Assembly (NCBI RefSeq): GCF_003073045.1
Contig: NC_037593.1
Coordinates: 12,098,735 to 12,162,734 of the forward strand
Length of the DNA: 64,000 nucleotides
From: Pomacea canaliculata
Lineage: Eukaryota; Mollusca; Gastropoda; Architaenioglossa; Ampullariidae
Direction of reading: 5' to 3'
The stretch's first letter is position 1, and the number at the start of each line of letters is the position of its first letter. Of this stretch, positions 24,727-38,900 are shown piece after piece. A program made the position numbers and the translations under genes. The notes beneath the pieces are model-generated. The model was not told the DNA's origin, did no database searches, and worked only from the letters and a program-made list of their open reading frames with translations.

Positions 24727-27700
24727 TGAGGAAATATACTGAATAATCAGTGTAAGAAAATTACACACAATTATACTGCCGGACCTAATCGCTCATACAC
24801 TTCTTCCCATCAGTCTACTCATTAACTTACATGTGAAATATTTATATCCTCTGGTTCATTTTGCTACAAAGAAAAAGCAAAAATGATTTTTAATGGAAAT
24901 GTTAGGTAATATTTTAAATAGGGAAAGCACAGGTACGACATATTAAAAGTAGGCAAAGGGGACATGCTGTCGAATGTGACATGCAGATAACAGTGACGCA
25001 TTTGCCAGCCATAAACACACCCACGGGACTCGAATATAAAAACTGTATAGCAAGCACCACATGCATGAAACAAGATCCTCAGACAACCCACTTTCTCTGG
25101 GTGTAGCAAGCGCATGCGCACACCAGTCGATGTGAAATCCTCTTCATCGCATTCTGCCGAGGATACGACGTTCGTTCATATATTTCCAGCTTTCGGGTGG
25201 TGCAAGAGAAAACTTCATACTGCAGGAATTAATTTGAGGATAGGCTTGTCACCGATGAAAGAAGTGGGCATGTTCCTGATTTTACACCTCTGGGAGATGT
25301 TGGATGAACTTTGAACCTCTAGTAAGGACGAACGCATTGCACTTGTTGAAGACATTGCACTGCATCAAAGGGACGACAGTACACACGACAGTACCGGGTG
25401 AGATGTAGCAGCTAGGTATCCTGTGTACTGTTAACAGCCAAATGTTTACCTTCAAACAGAAATTTTTGTAACTTAAGTGTAACGAAGCTAATTTCAGTCT
25501 TGTAGGGAGTTGTAGTCGTATGCAGTTTGCATGCATGAGTGTTTTTAATTTTTTTTTGTTGGTATTTATGTGTGTATGTGAGCAAATGTATTTATATGTA
25601 TTCGTGTGTTTACGTGTGTTTGTGCGCACGCGCCCGCGGGATCAAGAAGAGTGTGAAAAAGAGGAAGTGAATGAGGAATTTTCTGATAAAAATATTTTTT
25701 TGACAATAATTTTTAAGAATCACGTAATTTTCGGGGAAAAAAAAGAGGCAGTTTCGTATTTCCCTGGATTACACATTGATTACAAACGATAATTGAGTAC
25801 AGCCCAATGAGAAAACTAGCTGTATAATCAGTGTTATAAAACTCACATTTGTCCCGAACATAATGCCAGACTTACTCGCTCTCAAATACCTGTCTGTCTT
25901 TCCTTCTCTCTCTCTCGCACACTTCTTTTCACGAGTCTGCTCATTAATTTACGTGTAAAATGTTTACATTATATGTGGTAAGTGTAAGCTGTTGTACGGT
26001 GTAGAGATTTAAACTGCTTTTAAGATTTGTGAGTTGTGCATTCAGCCCTATGGTGCAGCGCACTATCAAGTCAGTGAACATCGCGGTATGGCATCCTGAC
26101 CCTCGCTGACCCTCGCTGACACTGCTGACGCGAGTTGACGTTCGTGTCGCGCAACAGTTGCGCAAGCATGTCGGTGCTGGCCTGAGGTGCCGACGTCGTC
26201 GTCTCAAGTGTTTTGCTGGGGTTTTTTTTTCCTATTTTTTTTATTCATCTGCGCCGCGAGTGATAGGAAAGTTGGAACAAATCAGCGACAGTCAGTGTGA
26301 CGCGGAGTCACGAGCTAGGACAGCACAACATGGCGACCTTGAACTGCAGGTTGACACCCGCCAGCGTTGGGAGAAATGCTTTCAGCTGAAGAAGATAAGA
26401 CTGAGAACAAGTGTGAGGGTACTTATGCAACAAAGCGCTGGATGCCGACATCTGCACGTAACTGTTTTAGAAGAGACCGGGATTTGCTTATGTGAGAACA
26501 AAAGAGTGCATTTCCTAAACTAAACCCTTAAGCAAAAAAAAAAACACCAAACAAAAACAAAACAAAAACACAACAAAACCAACTCCCCCTCCAAACCCCC
26601 CCCCCCCCCCTAAAAAAAAAAACCAACGAAAAAATGTATGCTCTTAGCGCTTAAAACAAGAATGAGAAAAAGACAGTATAGAAGGGACGAAAACAAATAA
26701 AAAACAGTACTGACAAAAATAGAAGACAAATATAGCAAACGCAAAGAGAAACCAAGTAACAAGAACTGAAATTATCGCGATTCTGCAAAGGAAGACGAGT
26801 AGGAAAGTATCAATAAGCTGAAAGGGATGATAGTGAACAATGACTAGCATTGTGTGGACTTTTGTTAGGAGTGATGCTGAAGGAAACGATGCGTTGTCAA
26901 TGTAAATTTGAAGAATTCAATTGAAGGTAGGTGGTGGATATGAAAAGGGAGATAGCTTCATTGGTTTGCAGTGCAGTAACTAAAAATCCTGTGAACATAT
27001 GTTGTTGTTCTTCTGGAGTGATGCCGATAACAGTGATGCCGTGAACACGCCGAGGAGACGCGGACATCAAGGTAGTGGAGCCAACACCACATGCATGAGA
27101 CAGAGCTGTCGACCTTCAACTTTTTTTGTGTGCAGCAAGCACACCCGCTAAGTGAATGCCAGACACTGTATGTGAAATCGTCTTCATATATACATCGTTC
27201 GTTCATACACTTTCAACTTCTTAAATAATCGGGTGGGGCAAGAAAAAAAAATTCTTGCTGAAATTAATGTAAGGGTAGGTTCTGGCCGATGAAAGAATTA
27301 AGCGTGTAGCAGGTCTTGCACGTCTCTGAGATGTTAGTTGAACTTTGACCCGCTGGTGAGGACAAACGTACTTCATTTGTTGGAGATAATACCCAGCACC
27401 ACACAGGCGCCGCACTCCACACACAGCACTTCAGAGATATAGCAGCTTGGTGTCCTGTGCATCCTGAAAAACATTACTAAATAAACCACAGCTAGATTTT
27501 TATCTTTGGGAATACTCTCCAAACAAAGAATCTGGTGAGTTTTTGTAAAATTTAATCGTATCGAACAAATTTTAAAATTCGGTATCGTGTGCAGCTTAAG
27601 TGCATGCATGTCTTTTTTTTATTTGTACACGTGTGTGTGTGTGTGTGCATGCGCGCACGCGAGATCAAGGGACAAGTGAGAAAGAAAAAATAAACAGAGA

Positions 27701-27807
27701 ATTATCTGATTCAAATATTACTTTTAACAATAATTGTAAATAAGAACGCACTTTATAAAACACACATACATGACAGTGCACCTACTGTTTGTTATGTTTC
27801 TAGAACA
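24727..27807 (+). promoter_or_regulatory. Upstream region of GMC copy 3 with internal duplication
   Basis: This 3.1-kb stretch is the counterpart of 33,456-35,980 upstream of copy 4. Inside it two diverged stretches are related: about 25,020-25,760 and about 27,060-27,770. Both contain an ATGTTAGTTGAACTTTGA-like line, a GT/GCGC-rich run, a GATCAAG motif and the same order of words. The near copy runs up to exon 1; the far one looks like a relic upstream region without its gene. AGAATCTG|GTGAGT at 27,534 could be the donor of a non-coding first exon, with TTTCTAG before AACAATGG as its acceptor. Poly-C and A-rich runs lie at 26,530-26,625. Confidence 0.5.
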
Positions 27808-30800
27808 ATGGCGGCCTTGACCGCAGTAGCAGTTGCTGTGCTGGTTGCTGTAGCTGCCCTGGTGGTCTTCACACTGATGACTCCAACTCCTCTTACAACA
27901 TCCATCGATGCTGAATACGATTATATTGTAGGTGAGGTCAGATTTACTTTTATTTATAAAAATGGGTACTCGAGATTTTCACACGGACAGAAGGTAAGTC
28001 TCTTAATGACCTTTAACCTTCCATGACTAGACTCGGAAGAGCGGGCAAAAGAAACCATGTCTGCCGACTTGCATAATGAGATGAGTGTAATAAATATAAA
28101 TAACGACTGTCACCATCTTTCATAGAAATGAAATGTGTATGTGAAACGCCCTATGTTTTAGTGGGGGCGGGGTCAGCGGGCTGTGTGCTGGCCAGTCGTC
28201 TGTCGGAAGATGCTGACAAACGTGTCTTGCTTCTGGAGGCGGGGCCAGACGACCAGGGCGTGACAGATTTGTCCGTCCCCTACTACGGACTGTCCATCGT
28301 TTGGAGTAAAGACTTCAGCTGGGACTATTTCACCGAATCTCAAAGTCCCATCTTACAAGGCTATAAAGAACAGGTGAATGCTATCCAAATAAGTTGCACC
28401 CAAATAAATGAAAACGCTTATACTGCGCACTAACTCATTTAACTAATAAACTTATTGATTAGTTAATAATTCTTATGTCATTCCAATCATTTGTCTATTT
28501 GAAAAATGTCGATTATTATTGTTACTATTGTTGTTATAAGAATATTATTATTATTTAAAGAAAATGTCGTGGCCCAGAGGGAAAGTGCTCGGCGGAAGTT
28601 CTAACCTCAATGCTCTGATCTACATCCGGGGCAGTCGCCATGATTACGACAATTGGGCCAAGTCCGGGGCAGAAGGCTGGAGTTACCAGGATGTGCTGCC
28701 CTATTTTCTCAAGTCAGAAGACATTCGTGTTCCAGAATTGCAACGCTCTAGTATGTTGTCACCGAAAGCTAATGGAATATTTTACCTATTCATTATAAGA
28801 ACACCCAAATTATTTCTCGCACAGAGCTATAACGACAGAACCAGATTTAATGTGAAATTGTAGTAAGGATATATATATATCAAGCACGATATTTTTGTCT
28901 CACTAAGAATATATCTCTAGCTTTATTTTCTGTACTTTCTTAATTAAACTGTTTTGCTATGTATCCCGAAATTATAGTTCTGAAACAATTTTCTACAAAA
29001 TTTACCATCTATGAACAGGTAAGAAAGGAAGGTTCTATTTTTACAGAGTACCACGGGAGAGGGGGCCCACTGAAAGTGGAGAGTCCAGAAACAACACAAC
29101 TAGGGCAAGAGATGTTACGCGCAGGGAAAGAGCTGGGCTTCCCTGAGGTGGACCCCAATGGCGAGACGATGCTAGGCAAGATGACATTATTGAACTCGCT
29201 AATTATCTTGCAATTTTTTTCAAGAAAGTATTTTGGAGAACATCACGTTAAAATTTGAAATAACTTATATTTTCGGATGTCTGTCAGGTTTCAGCAGGGT
29301 GCAGTCCACCCAGATGAACGGTGTCCGCTACAGCACGTCACGCGCCTTTTTACACCCTGTCCTTGACCGCTCTAATCTGCATGTTGGGGTCAATGCACAC
29401 GTCACTCGAGTGTTGATCGAAGACGGAGTGGCGAGAGGAGTGGAGTTTTTTAAGGATGGGACCCTGCGCACAGTTCGCTCCAAGAAGGAAGTGATTGTGT
29501 CTGCTGGTGCCATCGGGTCACCTCAGATCCTGATGTTATCAGGGGTTGGTCCCAGAGACCATCTAGAGTCTTACGGAGTAAGTTCATCTACTGACCGTAA
29601 GAATCCTCTACATCTTATCAATCACCCCCCCCCCCTTTTTGTAGTCACCTCCCTGCCTATGCTGTTGCTCGTTGTAAGTCCTCCTGGTCATCGTTCGTCT
29701 ACGTCTGTATCTTTGCTATGTTACCGTGACATGACACGCATCTTATCAGTTGTGTCATCCATCTGTCTCATTTCAATTGACCTCAGATCAAAGTTCATGC
29801 TGACCTTCCAGTAGGCGATAACTTGCAAGACCATCCACTTTTGGACATGGGCATTAGTGTGAACGACTCTATCGGCATCACTGAAGAGAAAGCCGCCAGC
29901 TTGTGGCAACGTGCAAAGTACTGGCTCTTTGGGAAAGGTATTTCTGGGCTACTACTTTTGTCTGGAAAAATCTCCTGGACTGGTGATCAGAGTATTATAG
30001 AGGTAATATGTGTAGATGTAGATATTCTTGTGGCTTATAGTTGTGGGATTTACTTACATAAGTTAATTGTTTACGCTTGAAGACTTACGACAAGGTACCA
30101 GAGCTCGTTCGGCTTTGTCTGTTTGTTCAAACTGATAATGTTTTTGTATATTCAGCACAAAACTTAAGATAAATTGTGAATTTAGATATATGTCTTGTCA
30201 CTCAATGGATAACGTTTATTGTGCTGCTGATCACCAACTCCAAGTCTGTGGCAAATGGCGAAATGTGTTTGGTCTCATTTCATTTTATTGTTATTTTGTT
30301 AATATTGTTTTTCCTTGATATAATAAGTAAGCGCAAAGAATACTTGTGGTTGTGGTGCTGTGCGATATAAGATGTTATTATTATTATTTCCAAAATATAA
30401 TCCTGCCTTCATCATGTCCACCACTACAATAATCAACACTGTTCATTTGCTTGTTTTGGGTAAATGGAAGGTCATGTGTTTATGTATTTGTCAGGTATTC
30501 TTTCTTCCACGTACGGCGTAGAGGCCCTGTCCTTCCAGGCCAGCACTGAAGAGAGGAGACAACTGGGATGGCCAGATGTGCAGCTGCATTTAATGTCATC
30601 CCTTGGTATTTTAGCTCCTCAAACACATACAACGGAGGTGAAAGAAGATTTTTTTTGAGAGTACCTTTCTACGTGACAATCCATACTCTCATATATTACA
30701 TTTACATTTTCCGAAATAACCTACTTTAAATTGCTTTATGATCATACAATATTTACTATCGATGCTGGTTTTGTTGAGCGCTTCGTTGCTATAGGCAGTA

Positions 30801-32371
30801 AAATAAGATTATTGTTTATGCTGCTATTATGAGGTGAATTATGATTGATTACATTTTGTTCAAATTATTAGCTCTGAATCATCATCATATACATATATAT
30901 ACTGACGAATCGCTTAACATTAACTTTACCGTTACAAATCAAGCACTACTGACAATAAATTTGAATATCGACCTTAGTTGACTGAACTCATTAACCTTGA
31001 CCTAACTCATTAGTTACTTCAGTTCAATCTCTTTTTACTCAAAACAAAACTGTAGTGATTTTACTTTTACACAGAACATTCGGCGGCTGTCAGCTAGAGG
31101 TACAGGATATGGAATAACATGCGTCAATACTCTGCTGAACGCTCTCAGCTTGGGGTCAGTGCGCCTGCGCAGTGGAAATCCTCTGGACGACCCCGTCATT
31201 GACCCGCACTATTTAGAGAGGCCAGAGGACGTGGAGGCACTTCTTTATGGTAAGTGCGGGACACAACTGGAAGTAAACGTTCGACCGACCTTTGTTTTTT
31301 ATTTTTTCGGTTCTGCTGTATTTATTTTATTTGGTTCCTTTTCCTAGTTGTCTCTTCTTTCTTTCCTTTTATTGTCGATGATATGCATTGACAATGTTAT
31401 TTATTTAGCTTGAGACCTCTGCAGTCGAGCTGCTTAACTTCTAGGCTACGAACTTTACCAACAAAACAGAGAAAACTATAAATAGGTATTTTTTATGTTT
31501 GAACGATCTGGTACTATGTATTGCTTCTTTTTATAGCTAATCGTAATAATTTTAGTCTACAATAAAGGTAGGCTAGCTACACAGTCACGGTAACTGCCTG
31601 GTAACGCGTCTACTTGAATAAAATATTAGAAGTTTATCTGACTAGGTGTTAGTTTTGGGGAAGCACGTGATCTACTGACCCTTGTCTGTATTAAATTATT
31701 TTACTGCACTTATTCATGCTTTCATTCCTTACATCACTGCAAGAAAATTCGCGTCACCATTCTGAACTTCCATTACCTCAAAGTGTACATCAAAACTAAA
31801 ATTCACGTTTAACTATCATAAATGTTTTCCAGGTGTAAAAGCGTGTAAGCAGCTGATGCAGGCACCCGCTCTACGGAAACTCGGAGCCAAGCTGGCAGAC
31901 AAACCGGTGAGCGCATGCGCGGACAAGCACGCGCCGGACTCTGACGATTACTGGCGCTGCGTCATTCGCTACTCACTGTCCACGACCTTTCACCCTACCG
32001 GCACGTGCAAAATGGGTGACGTCACTGACAACACCACAGTGGTCGACAGTCAGCTGAGGTGAGCCTCTGGAGAGACGGGCTTCTGTAAATATTCACGTCA
32101 CTGGTGAACCCTAACCCTGACGTATTTAATGTAAGATTTATTGCTTTAAAACTTACCAGATAAACTATTTGTCATTCGGGATATAAGTGTCTTGGAATGG
32201 GACCTTGATACCTTGACCTGTCCTGTTTTGTTCAGGGTCAAGGGTATCCGCGGCCTGCGGGTGGTGGACGCCTCCATCATGCCCACCATCGTCTCCGGCA
32301 ACACCAACGCACCCGTCATCATGATTGCAGAAAAGGCCGCAGACATCATCAGGGGGCGCTCTACTGTGTGA
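27808..32371 (+). CDS. GMC-family FAD oxidoreductase, copy 3
   Basis: Ten coding exons: 27808-27931, 28162-28373, 28561-28750, 29047-29175, 29288-29577, 29787-29937, 30495-30637, 31075-31249, 31833-32058, 32236-32371; 1,776 nt, 591 residues, the usual family length. Residues 1-25 form a hydrophobic segment. GxGxxG at 43-48 binds FAD; signature 1 lies at about 119-142, signature 2 ([16 protein letters not shown]) at 292-307. Catalytic His 525 lies in [10 protein letters not shown] and Asn 571 in [19 protein letters not shown]. All introns are GT-AG except intron 4, whose donor is AG|GCAAGA, a GC-AG intron; copy 4 has AG|GTAAGA there. The start has a good context (AACAATGG). The likely role is flavin-dependent oxidation of an alcohol or sugar with a quinone or oxygen acceptor; the substrate is unknown. 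Confidence 0.93.
30183..30395 (+). mobile_element. LINE 3' tail relic in copy 3 intron 6 (internally deleted)
   Basis: Matches the LINE relic in copy 4 intron 6 (38,389-38,950) but lacks 353 bp corresponding to 38,444-38,796. The remaining tail ends in a TATAAGATGTTATTATT-type 3' end typical of CR1/L2-like LINEs. Confidence 0.65.
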
Positions 32372-33455
32372 CATCAACAGATCTTGTGATGAAAACACCT
32401 CAGGACTAAAGGAGTTTGAACTTTGGTCTTGTAGTTTTGAGGTATTCAGCCAGCCAGCTATTCATTCGTGGGAAGGTTTAAGGGGACAGTTCACTAAGCA
32501 AACCATACATTTTAAAACGTACTGCAGTATTTCTTGTGGTCTTTCTTCCTCTTGTGATGGTGGACAAGGAGGAGGACAGTTTCATTGTGATTAATATATA
32601 CACAGCTTCTTTGCTTTTAGAACAAAAATGCCAGAAATTCATGTACCTTGACTCTTCCAAAAGTTAAATATTATTCCACACGTTTGCAGCGTTATATGCA
32701 ACAGACAGAATAATAACAATAACAATAATAATGTAACCGAGTGATGGCCGGCCCTCTACAATAATAATAATAAAAACCGGATGATTTTAGTGCAATTTTT
32801 CTATCAAAATCACTTTAGAGAGCCGAGGTGGAGGCAAATGAAACCAATGAAACCAATGCAGTGCAAGATATTGTTCTTACGAGTTGAGCATGAGCTGCTT
32901 GGGGAAGAATTTTCCTCGGTAATGTCTAAAACATGGCCAAAGCACAAATTATCTTCAGTCTGGAATATAAACATCAAGAACAGCTAATATTTATTCTTCT
33001 ATTCTCAACATATAACCATTTGCAGTTAATATCATTAGTTGGCTAACGATTGACCAACGTTTGTTAAACTACAGTCAGTCGTCTATATGTGTAATACAAG
33101 TTTTATTGCCAACATAGGACATGCATCGTCGTTATAAGATGGCTTACTATAATGTGAAGTTAGTATTTTAATGCGAAGAATTTTATTCTGATATTTACGT
33201 TCTTAATCCTTTAATATTTTACATTCTGTAAATTATCTATGTATATTTTTATATGTTTACATGACTTATAATAATAAAGTGTTTCATTTTTTACAAAAAT
33301 TAAGGTTTAAAATATCAGTGTAAAGTGTTTATTCTTGTCTATATATAGATTGCTAATTTGTTAATAAATATCCTTATCAAAAAGTTTTATTATTTTCTGG
33401 CTAATATACACCTGGTCTGTAGGCGCCTATATAGGAGTGTGAAGTACAAAGATCC
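32372..33455. other. 3' flank of GMC copy 3
   Basis: Homologous to the 3' flank of copy 4 up to about 33,090. It has an AAT-rich microsatellite insertion at 32,710-32,776 that copy 4 lacks, and an AATAAA near 33,272 as a possible poly(A) signal. No gene seen. Confidence 0.5.
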
Positions 33456-35980
33456 TGAGAAAATATACTGAATAATCAGTGTAACAAAATCGAAATTTTC
33501 TAACACAGTTATACTGCCGGACCTAATCGCTAATACACTTCTTCTCATCAGTCTATTCAACGTACATGTAACATTTTTATATCCTCTGGTTTATTTAGCT
33601 AAATGAACAAAGCCAAAAAGATTTTTAATGAAATGTTAGGTAATATTTTTAATAGGGAAAGAACAGGTACGACATATTAAAAGTAGGCAAAGGGGACATG
33701 CTGTCGAATGTGACATGCAGATAACAGTGACGCATTTGCCAGCCATAAACACACCAACGGGACACGAATATAAAAACTGTATAACAAGCACCACATGCAT
33801 GAAACAAGATCCTCAGACAACCCACTTTCTCTGGGTGTAGCAAGCGCATGCGCACACCAGTCGATGTGAAATCCTGTATCGCATTCTGCCGAGGATACGA
33901 CGGTCGTTCACATATTTCCAGCTTTCGGGTGGTGCAAGAGAAAACTTCATACTGCAGGAATTAATTTGAGGACAGGCTTGTCACCGATGAAAGAAGTGGG
34001 CATGTTCCCGATGTTACACCACTGGGAGATGTTGGATGAACTTTGAACCTCTGGTAAGGACGAACGCACTGCACTTGTTGAAGACATTGCACTGCATCAA
34101 AGGGACGACATACTGCACACACGACAGTACTCGGTGAGATGTAGCAGCTTGGTATCCTGTGTACTGTTAAAAGCCAAATGTTTACCTTCAAACACAGAAT
34201 TTTTTAAACTTAAGTATAACGAAAATAATTTCAGTCTTGTGGTCGTGTGCAGTTTGCATGCATGAGTGTCTTTCATTTTTGTTTGTTTGTATTTATGTGT
34301 GTATGTGTGTTTACTTGTGTTTGGCGCATGCGCCCGTGATCAAGAAGAGCGACAATACTAAAAAGAGAGGCAGTTTCGTATTTCCCTTGATAACACATTG
34401 ATTACAAACGATAATTGAGTACAGCTCAATGAGAAAAGTAGCTGGATAATCAATGTTATAAAACTCACATTTGTCCCAAACATAATGCCAGACCTAGTCG
34501 CTGTCACATACCTGTCTGTATTTCTCTCGCTTTCTCGCTCGCGCACTTCTTTTCACGTAGTCACGAGCTAGGACAGCACAACATGGCGACCTTGAACTGC
34601 AAGTTAACGACCGCCAGCGTTGGGAGAAATGCTTTCTGCTGAAGACGATAAGAATGAGGACAAGTGTGAGGGTACTTACGCAGCAAAGCGTTGGATGCCG
34701 ACATCTGCACGTAACTGTTTTAGAAAAGACCGGGATCTGCTTATGTGAGAACAAAAGAGTGCATTTCCTAAACTAAACCCTTAAACAACCCCCCACCCCC
34801 CAAAAAAACAACAACAAAACAACAAAATACAAAAACAAAGCAAAACAAAACAAATAACAAAAAACAAACAAAAAAAACATGCTCTTAGCGCTTAAAACAA
34901 GAATGAGAAAAAGACAGCATAGAAGGGACGAAATAAAAAACAGTACTGACAAAAATAAAGGACAAATATAGCAAACGCAAAGAGAAACCAAGTAACAAGA
35001 ACTGAAATTATCGTGATTCTGCAAAGGAAGAGGAGTAGGAAAGTATCAATAAGCTGAAAGGATGGTAGTGAACAATGACTAGCATTGTGTGGACTGTTTT
35101 TAGGAGTGATGCTGAAGGAAACGATGCGTTGTCAATGTAAATTTAAAGAATTCAATTGAAGGTAGGTGGTGGATATGAAAAGGGAGAGAGCTCCATTGGT
35201 TTGCAGTGCAGTAACTAAAAATCCTGGGAACATATGTTGTTGTTCTCTTAGACTGATGCCGTGAACACGCCGAGGAGATGCGGACAAGTCTGTCGACGAC
35301 CCACTTTCTTTGTGTGTAGCAACCACACCCGCTAAGTGAATGCCAGACACTGTATGTGAAATCCTCTTCATATATATCGTTCGTTCATACACTTTCAACT
35401 TCTTGAATAATCGGGTGGTGCAAGAAAAAAATTCTTGCTGAAATTAATGTAAGGGTAGGCTTCTGGCCGATGAAAGAATGAAGCGTGTAGCAGGTCTTGC
35501 ACGTCTCTGAGATGTTAGTTGAACTTTGACCCGCTGGTGAGGACAAACGTACTTCATTTGTTGGAGATAATACACTGCACCACACAAGCGCCGTACTCCA
35601 CACACAGCACTTCAGAGATATAGCAGCTTGGTGTCCTGTGCATCGTGAAAAGCATTACTAAATAAAACCACAGCCAGATTTTTATCTTTGGGAATACTCT
35701 CCAAACATAGAATCTGGTGAGTTTTTGTAAAATTTAATCGTATCGAACAAATTTTGAATTCGATATCGTGTGCAGCTTAAATGCATGCATGTCTTTTTTT
35801 TATTTGTACACGTGTGTGTGTGTGCGCGCAGGCGAGATCAAGGGAAAAGTGAGAACGAAAAAATAAACAGAGAATTATCTGATTCAAATATTAGTTTTAA
35901 CAATAATTGTAAATAACAACGCACTTCATAAAACACACATACATGACAGTGCACCTACTGTTTGTTATGTTTCTAGAACA
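33456..35980 (+). promoter_or_regulatory. Upstream region of GMC copy 4
   Basis: Direct counterpart of 24,727-27,807, with about 370 bp missing (matching 25,937-26,309) and smaller gaps. It keeps both diverged internal copies (about 33,790-34,340 and 35,230-35,940), the AGAATCTG|GTGAGT possible 5' exon donor near 35,718 and the TTTCTAG acceptor just before the ATG. No coding gene seen. Confidence 0.5.
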
Positions 35981-38900
35981 ATGGCGGCCTTGACCGCAGT
36001 AGCAGTTGCTGTGCTGGTTGCTGTAGCTGCCCTGGTGGTCTTCAAACTGATGACTCCAACTCCTCTTACAACAGCCATCGATGCTGAATACGATTATATT
36101 ATAGGTGAGGTCAGATTTACTTTTATTTCTAGAAATGAGCACTCGAGATTTTCACACGGACAGAAGGTATGTCTCTGAATGACCTTTAACCTTCCATGAC
36201 TAGACTCGGAAGAGCGGGCAAAAAGAAACCATGTCTGCCGACTTGCATAATGAGATGAGCGTAATAAATATAAATAACGACTGTCACCATCTTTCATAGA
36301 AATGAAATGTGTATGTGACACGCCCTATGTTTTAGTGGGGGCGGGGTCAGCGGGCTGTGTGCTGGCCAGTCGCCTGTCAGAAGATGCTGACAAACGTGTC
36401 TTGCTTCTGGAGGCGGGGCCAGACGACCAGGGCGTGACAGATTTGTCTGTCCCCTACTACGGACTGTCCATCGTTTGGAACAAAGACTTCAGCTGGGACT
36501 ATTTCACCGAATCTCAAAGTCCCATCTTACAAGGCTATAAAGAACAGGTGAATGCTATCCAAATAAGTTGCACCCAAATAAATGAAAACGCTTATACTGT
36601 GCACTAACTCACTTAAACAACTAATAAACTTATTGATTAGTTAATAATTCCATGTCATTCCGATCATTTGTCTATTTGAAAAATGTCGATTATTATTGTT
36701 ACTATTGTTGTTATGAGAATATTATTATTATTTAAAGAAAATGTCGTGGCCCAGAGGGAAAGTGCTCGGCGGAAGTTCGAACCTCAATGCTCTGATCTAC
36801 ATCCGGGGCAGTCGCCATGACTATGACAATTGGGCCAAGTCCGGGGCAGAAGGCTGGAGTTACCAGGATGTGCTGCCCTATTTTCTCAAGTCAGAAGACA
36901 TTCGTGTTCCAGAATTGCAACGCTCTAGTATGTTGTCACCGAAAGCTAATGGAATATTTTACCTATTCATTTTAAGAACACCCAAATTATTTCTGGCACA
37001 GAGCTAAAACGACAGAACCAGATTTAATGTGAAATTGTAGTAAGGATATATATATATATCAAGCACGATATTTTTGTCTCACTAAGAATATATCTCTAGC
37101 TTTATTTTCTGTACTTTCTTAATTAAACTGTTTTGCTATGTATCCGGAAATTATAGTTCTGAAATGATTTTCTACAAAATTTACCATCTATGAACAGGTA
37201 AGAAAGGAAGGTTCTATTTTTACAGAGTACCACGGTAGAGGGGGCCCACTGAAAGTGGAGAGTCCAGAAACAACACAACTAGGGCAAGAGATGTTACGCG
37301 CTGGGAAAGAGCTGGGCTTCCCTGAGGTGGACCCCAATGGCGAGACGATGCTAGGTAAGATGACATTATCTATTGCACTCGCTAATTATCTGGATATTTT
37401 GTTAGATGTGAACTTGCAATTTTTTTCAAGAAAGTATTTTGGAGAACATCACGTTAAAATTTGAAATTTGAAATGTTTAGGGATGTCTGTAAGGTTTCAG
37501 CAGGGTGCAGTCTACCCAGAAGAACGGCGTCCGCTACAGCACGTCACGAGCCTTTTTGCGCCCTGTCCTTGACCGCTCTAATCTGCATGTTGGGGTCAAT
37601 GCTCACGTCACTCGAGTGTTGATCGAAGACGGAGTGGCGAGAGGAGTGGAGTTTTTTAAGGATGGGACCCTGCGCACAGTTCGTGCCAAGAAGGAAGTGA
37701 TTGTGTCTGCTGGTGCCATCGGGTCTCCTCAGATCCTGATGTTATCAGGAGTTGGTCCCAGAGACCATCTGGAGTCTTACGGAGTAAGTTCTTCTACTGA
37801 CCGTAAGAATGATTTACATCTTATCAATCACCCCCCTTTCTGTAGTCACCTCCCTGCTACATGCCTATGCTGTTGCTCGTTGTAAGTCCTCCTGGTCATC
37901 GTTCGTCTACATCTGTATCTTTGCTATGTTACCGTGACATGACACGCATCTTATCAGTTGTGTCATCCATCTGTCTCATTTCTATTGACCTCAGATCAAA
38001 GTTCATGCTGACCTTCCAGTAGGCGATAACTTGCAAGACCATCCATTTTTGGACATTGCCATTAGTGTGAACGACTCTATCGGCATCACTGAAGAGAAAG
38101 CAGCCAGCTTGTGGCAACGTGCAAAGTACTGGCTCTTTGGGAAAGGTATTTCTAGGCTACTACTTTTGTCTGGGAAAATCTGTACTGGTGATCAGAGTAT
38201 TATAGAGGTAATATGTGTAGATGTAGATATTCTTGTAGATTATAGTTGTGGGATTTACATAAGTTAATTGTTTACACTTGAAGACCTACGAACAAGGTAC
38301 CAGAGCTCGTTCGGCTTTGTCTGTTTGTTCAAACTGATATTGTCTTTGTATATTCAGCACAAATTTGAAGTTAAATTTTGAATTTAGATATATGTCTTGT
38401 CACTCAATTGATAAGGTTTATTGTTCTGCTGATCACCAACTCCGTAAGATCAGCTTCAAACTTTATACTGTCAATACAGACCTCCATAATTCTCATCGTT
38501 TTTTAATTCTGTCAAATTTAGACATCTGCAACGATCTCCTTTCTTGCTGTCTTTAAGTATTTAATTCACGAAATTCAAGAAAGTACAGAACTAGGCTGGT
38601 CGTCTCATTTTCCAGACAAGGTATCCCCACCTCTGCACACCCTTCCCTGTTTACAACTAAGTCCCGAACTGACTATAAATATTAAACTCTGTTATGGATT
38701 CTTTACTGACTCCCCTAAATTTATCTGATCTCTTGTCTGTCCACATTCCTGCTCGAAACCTTCGCTCCTCATCTGACTCACCCTCTAGCTGTTTTCAAGT
38801 CTGTGGCAAATGGCGAAATGTGTTTGGTCATATATCATTTTATTGTTATTTTGTTAATATTGTTTTTCCTTTATATCCTAAGTACGCGCAAAGAATAGCT

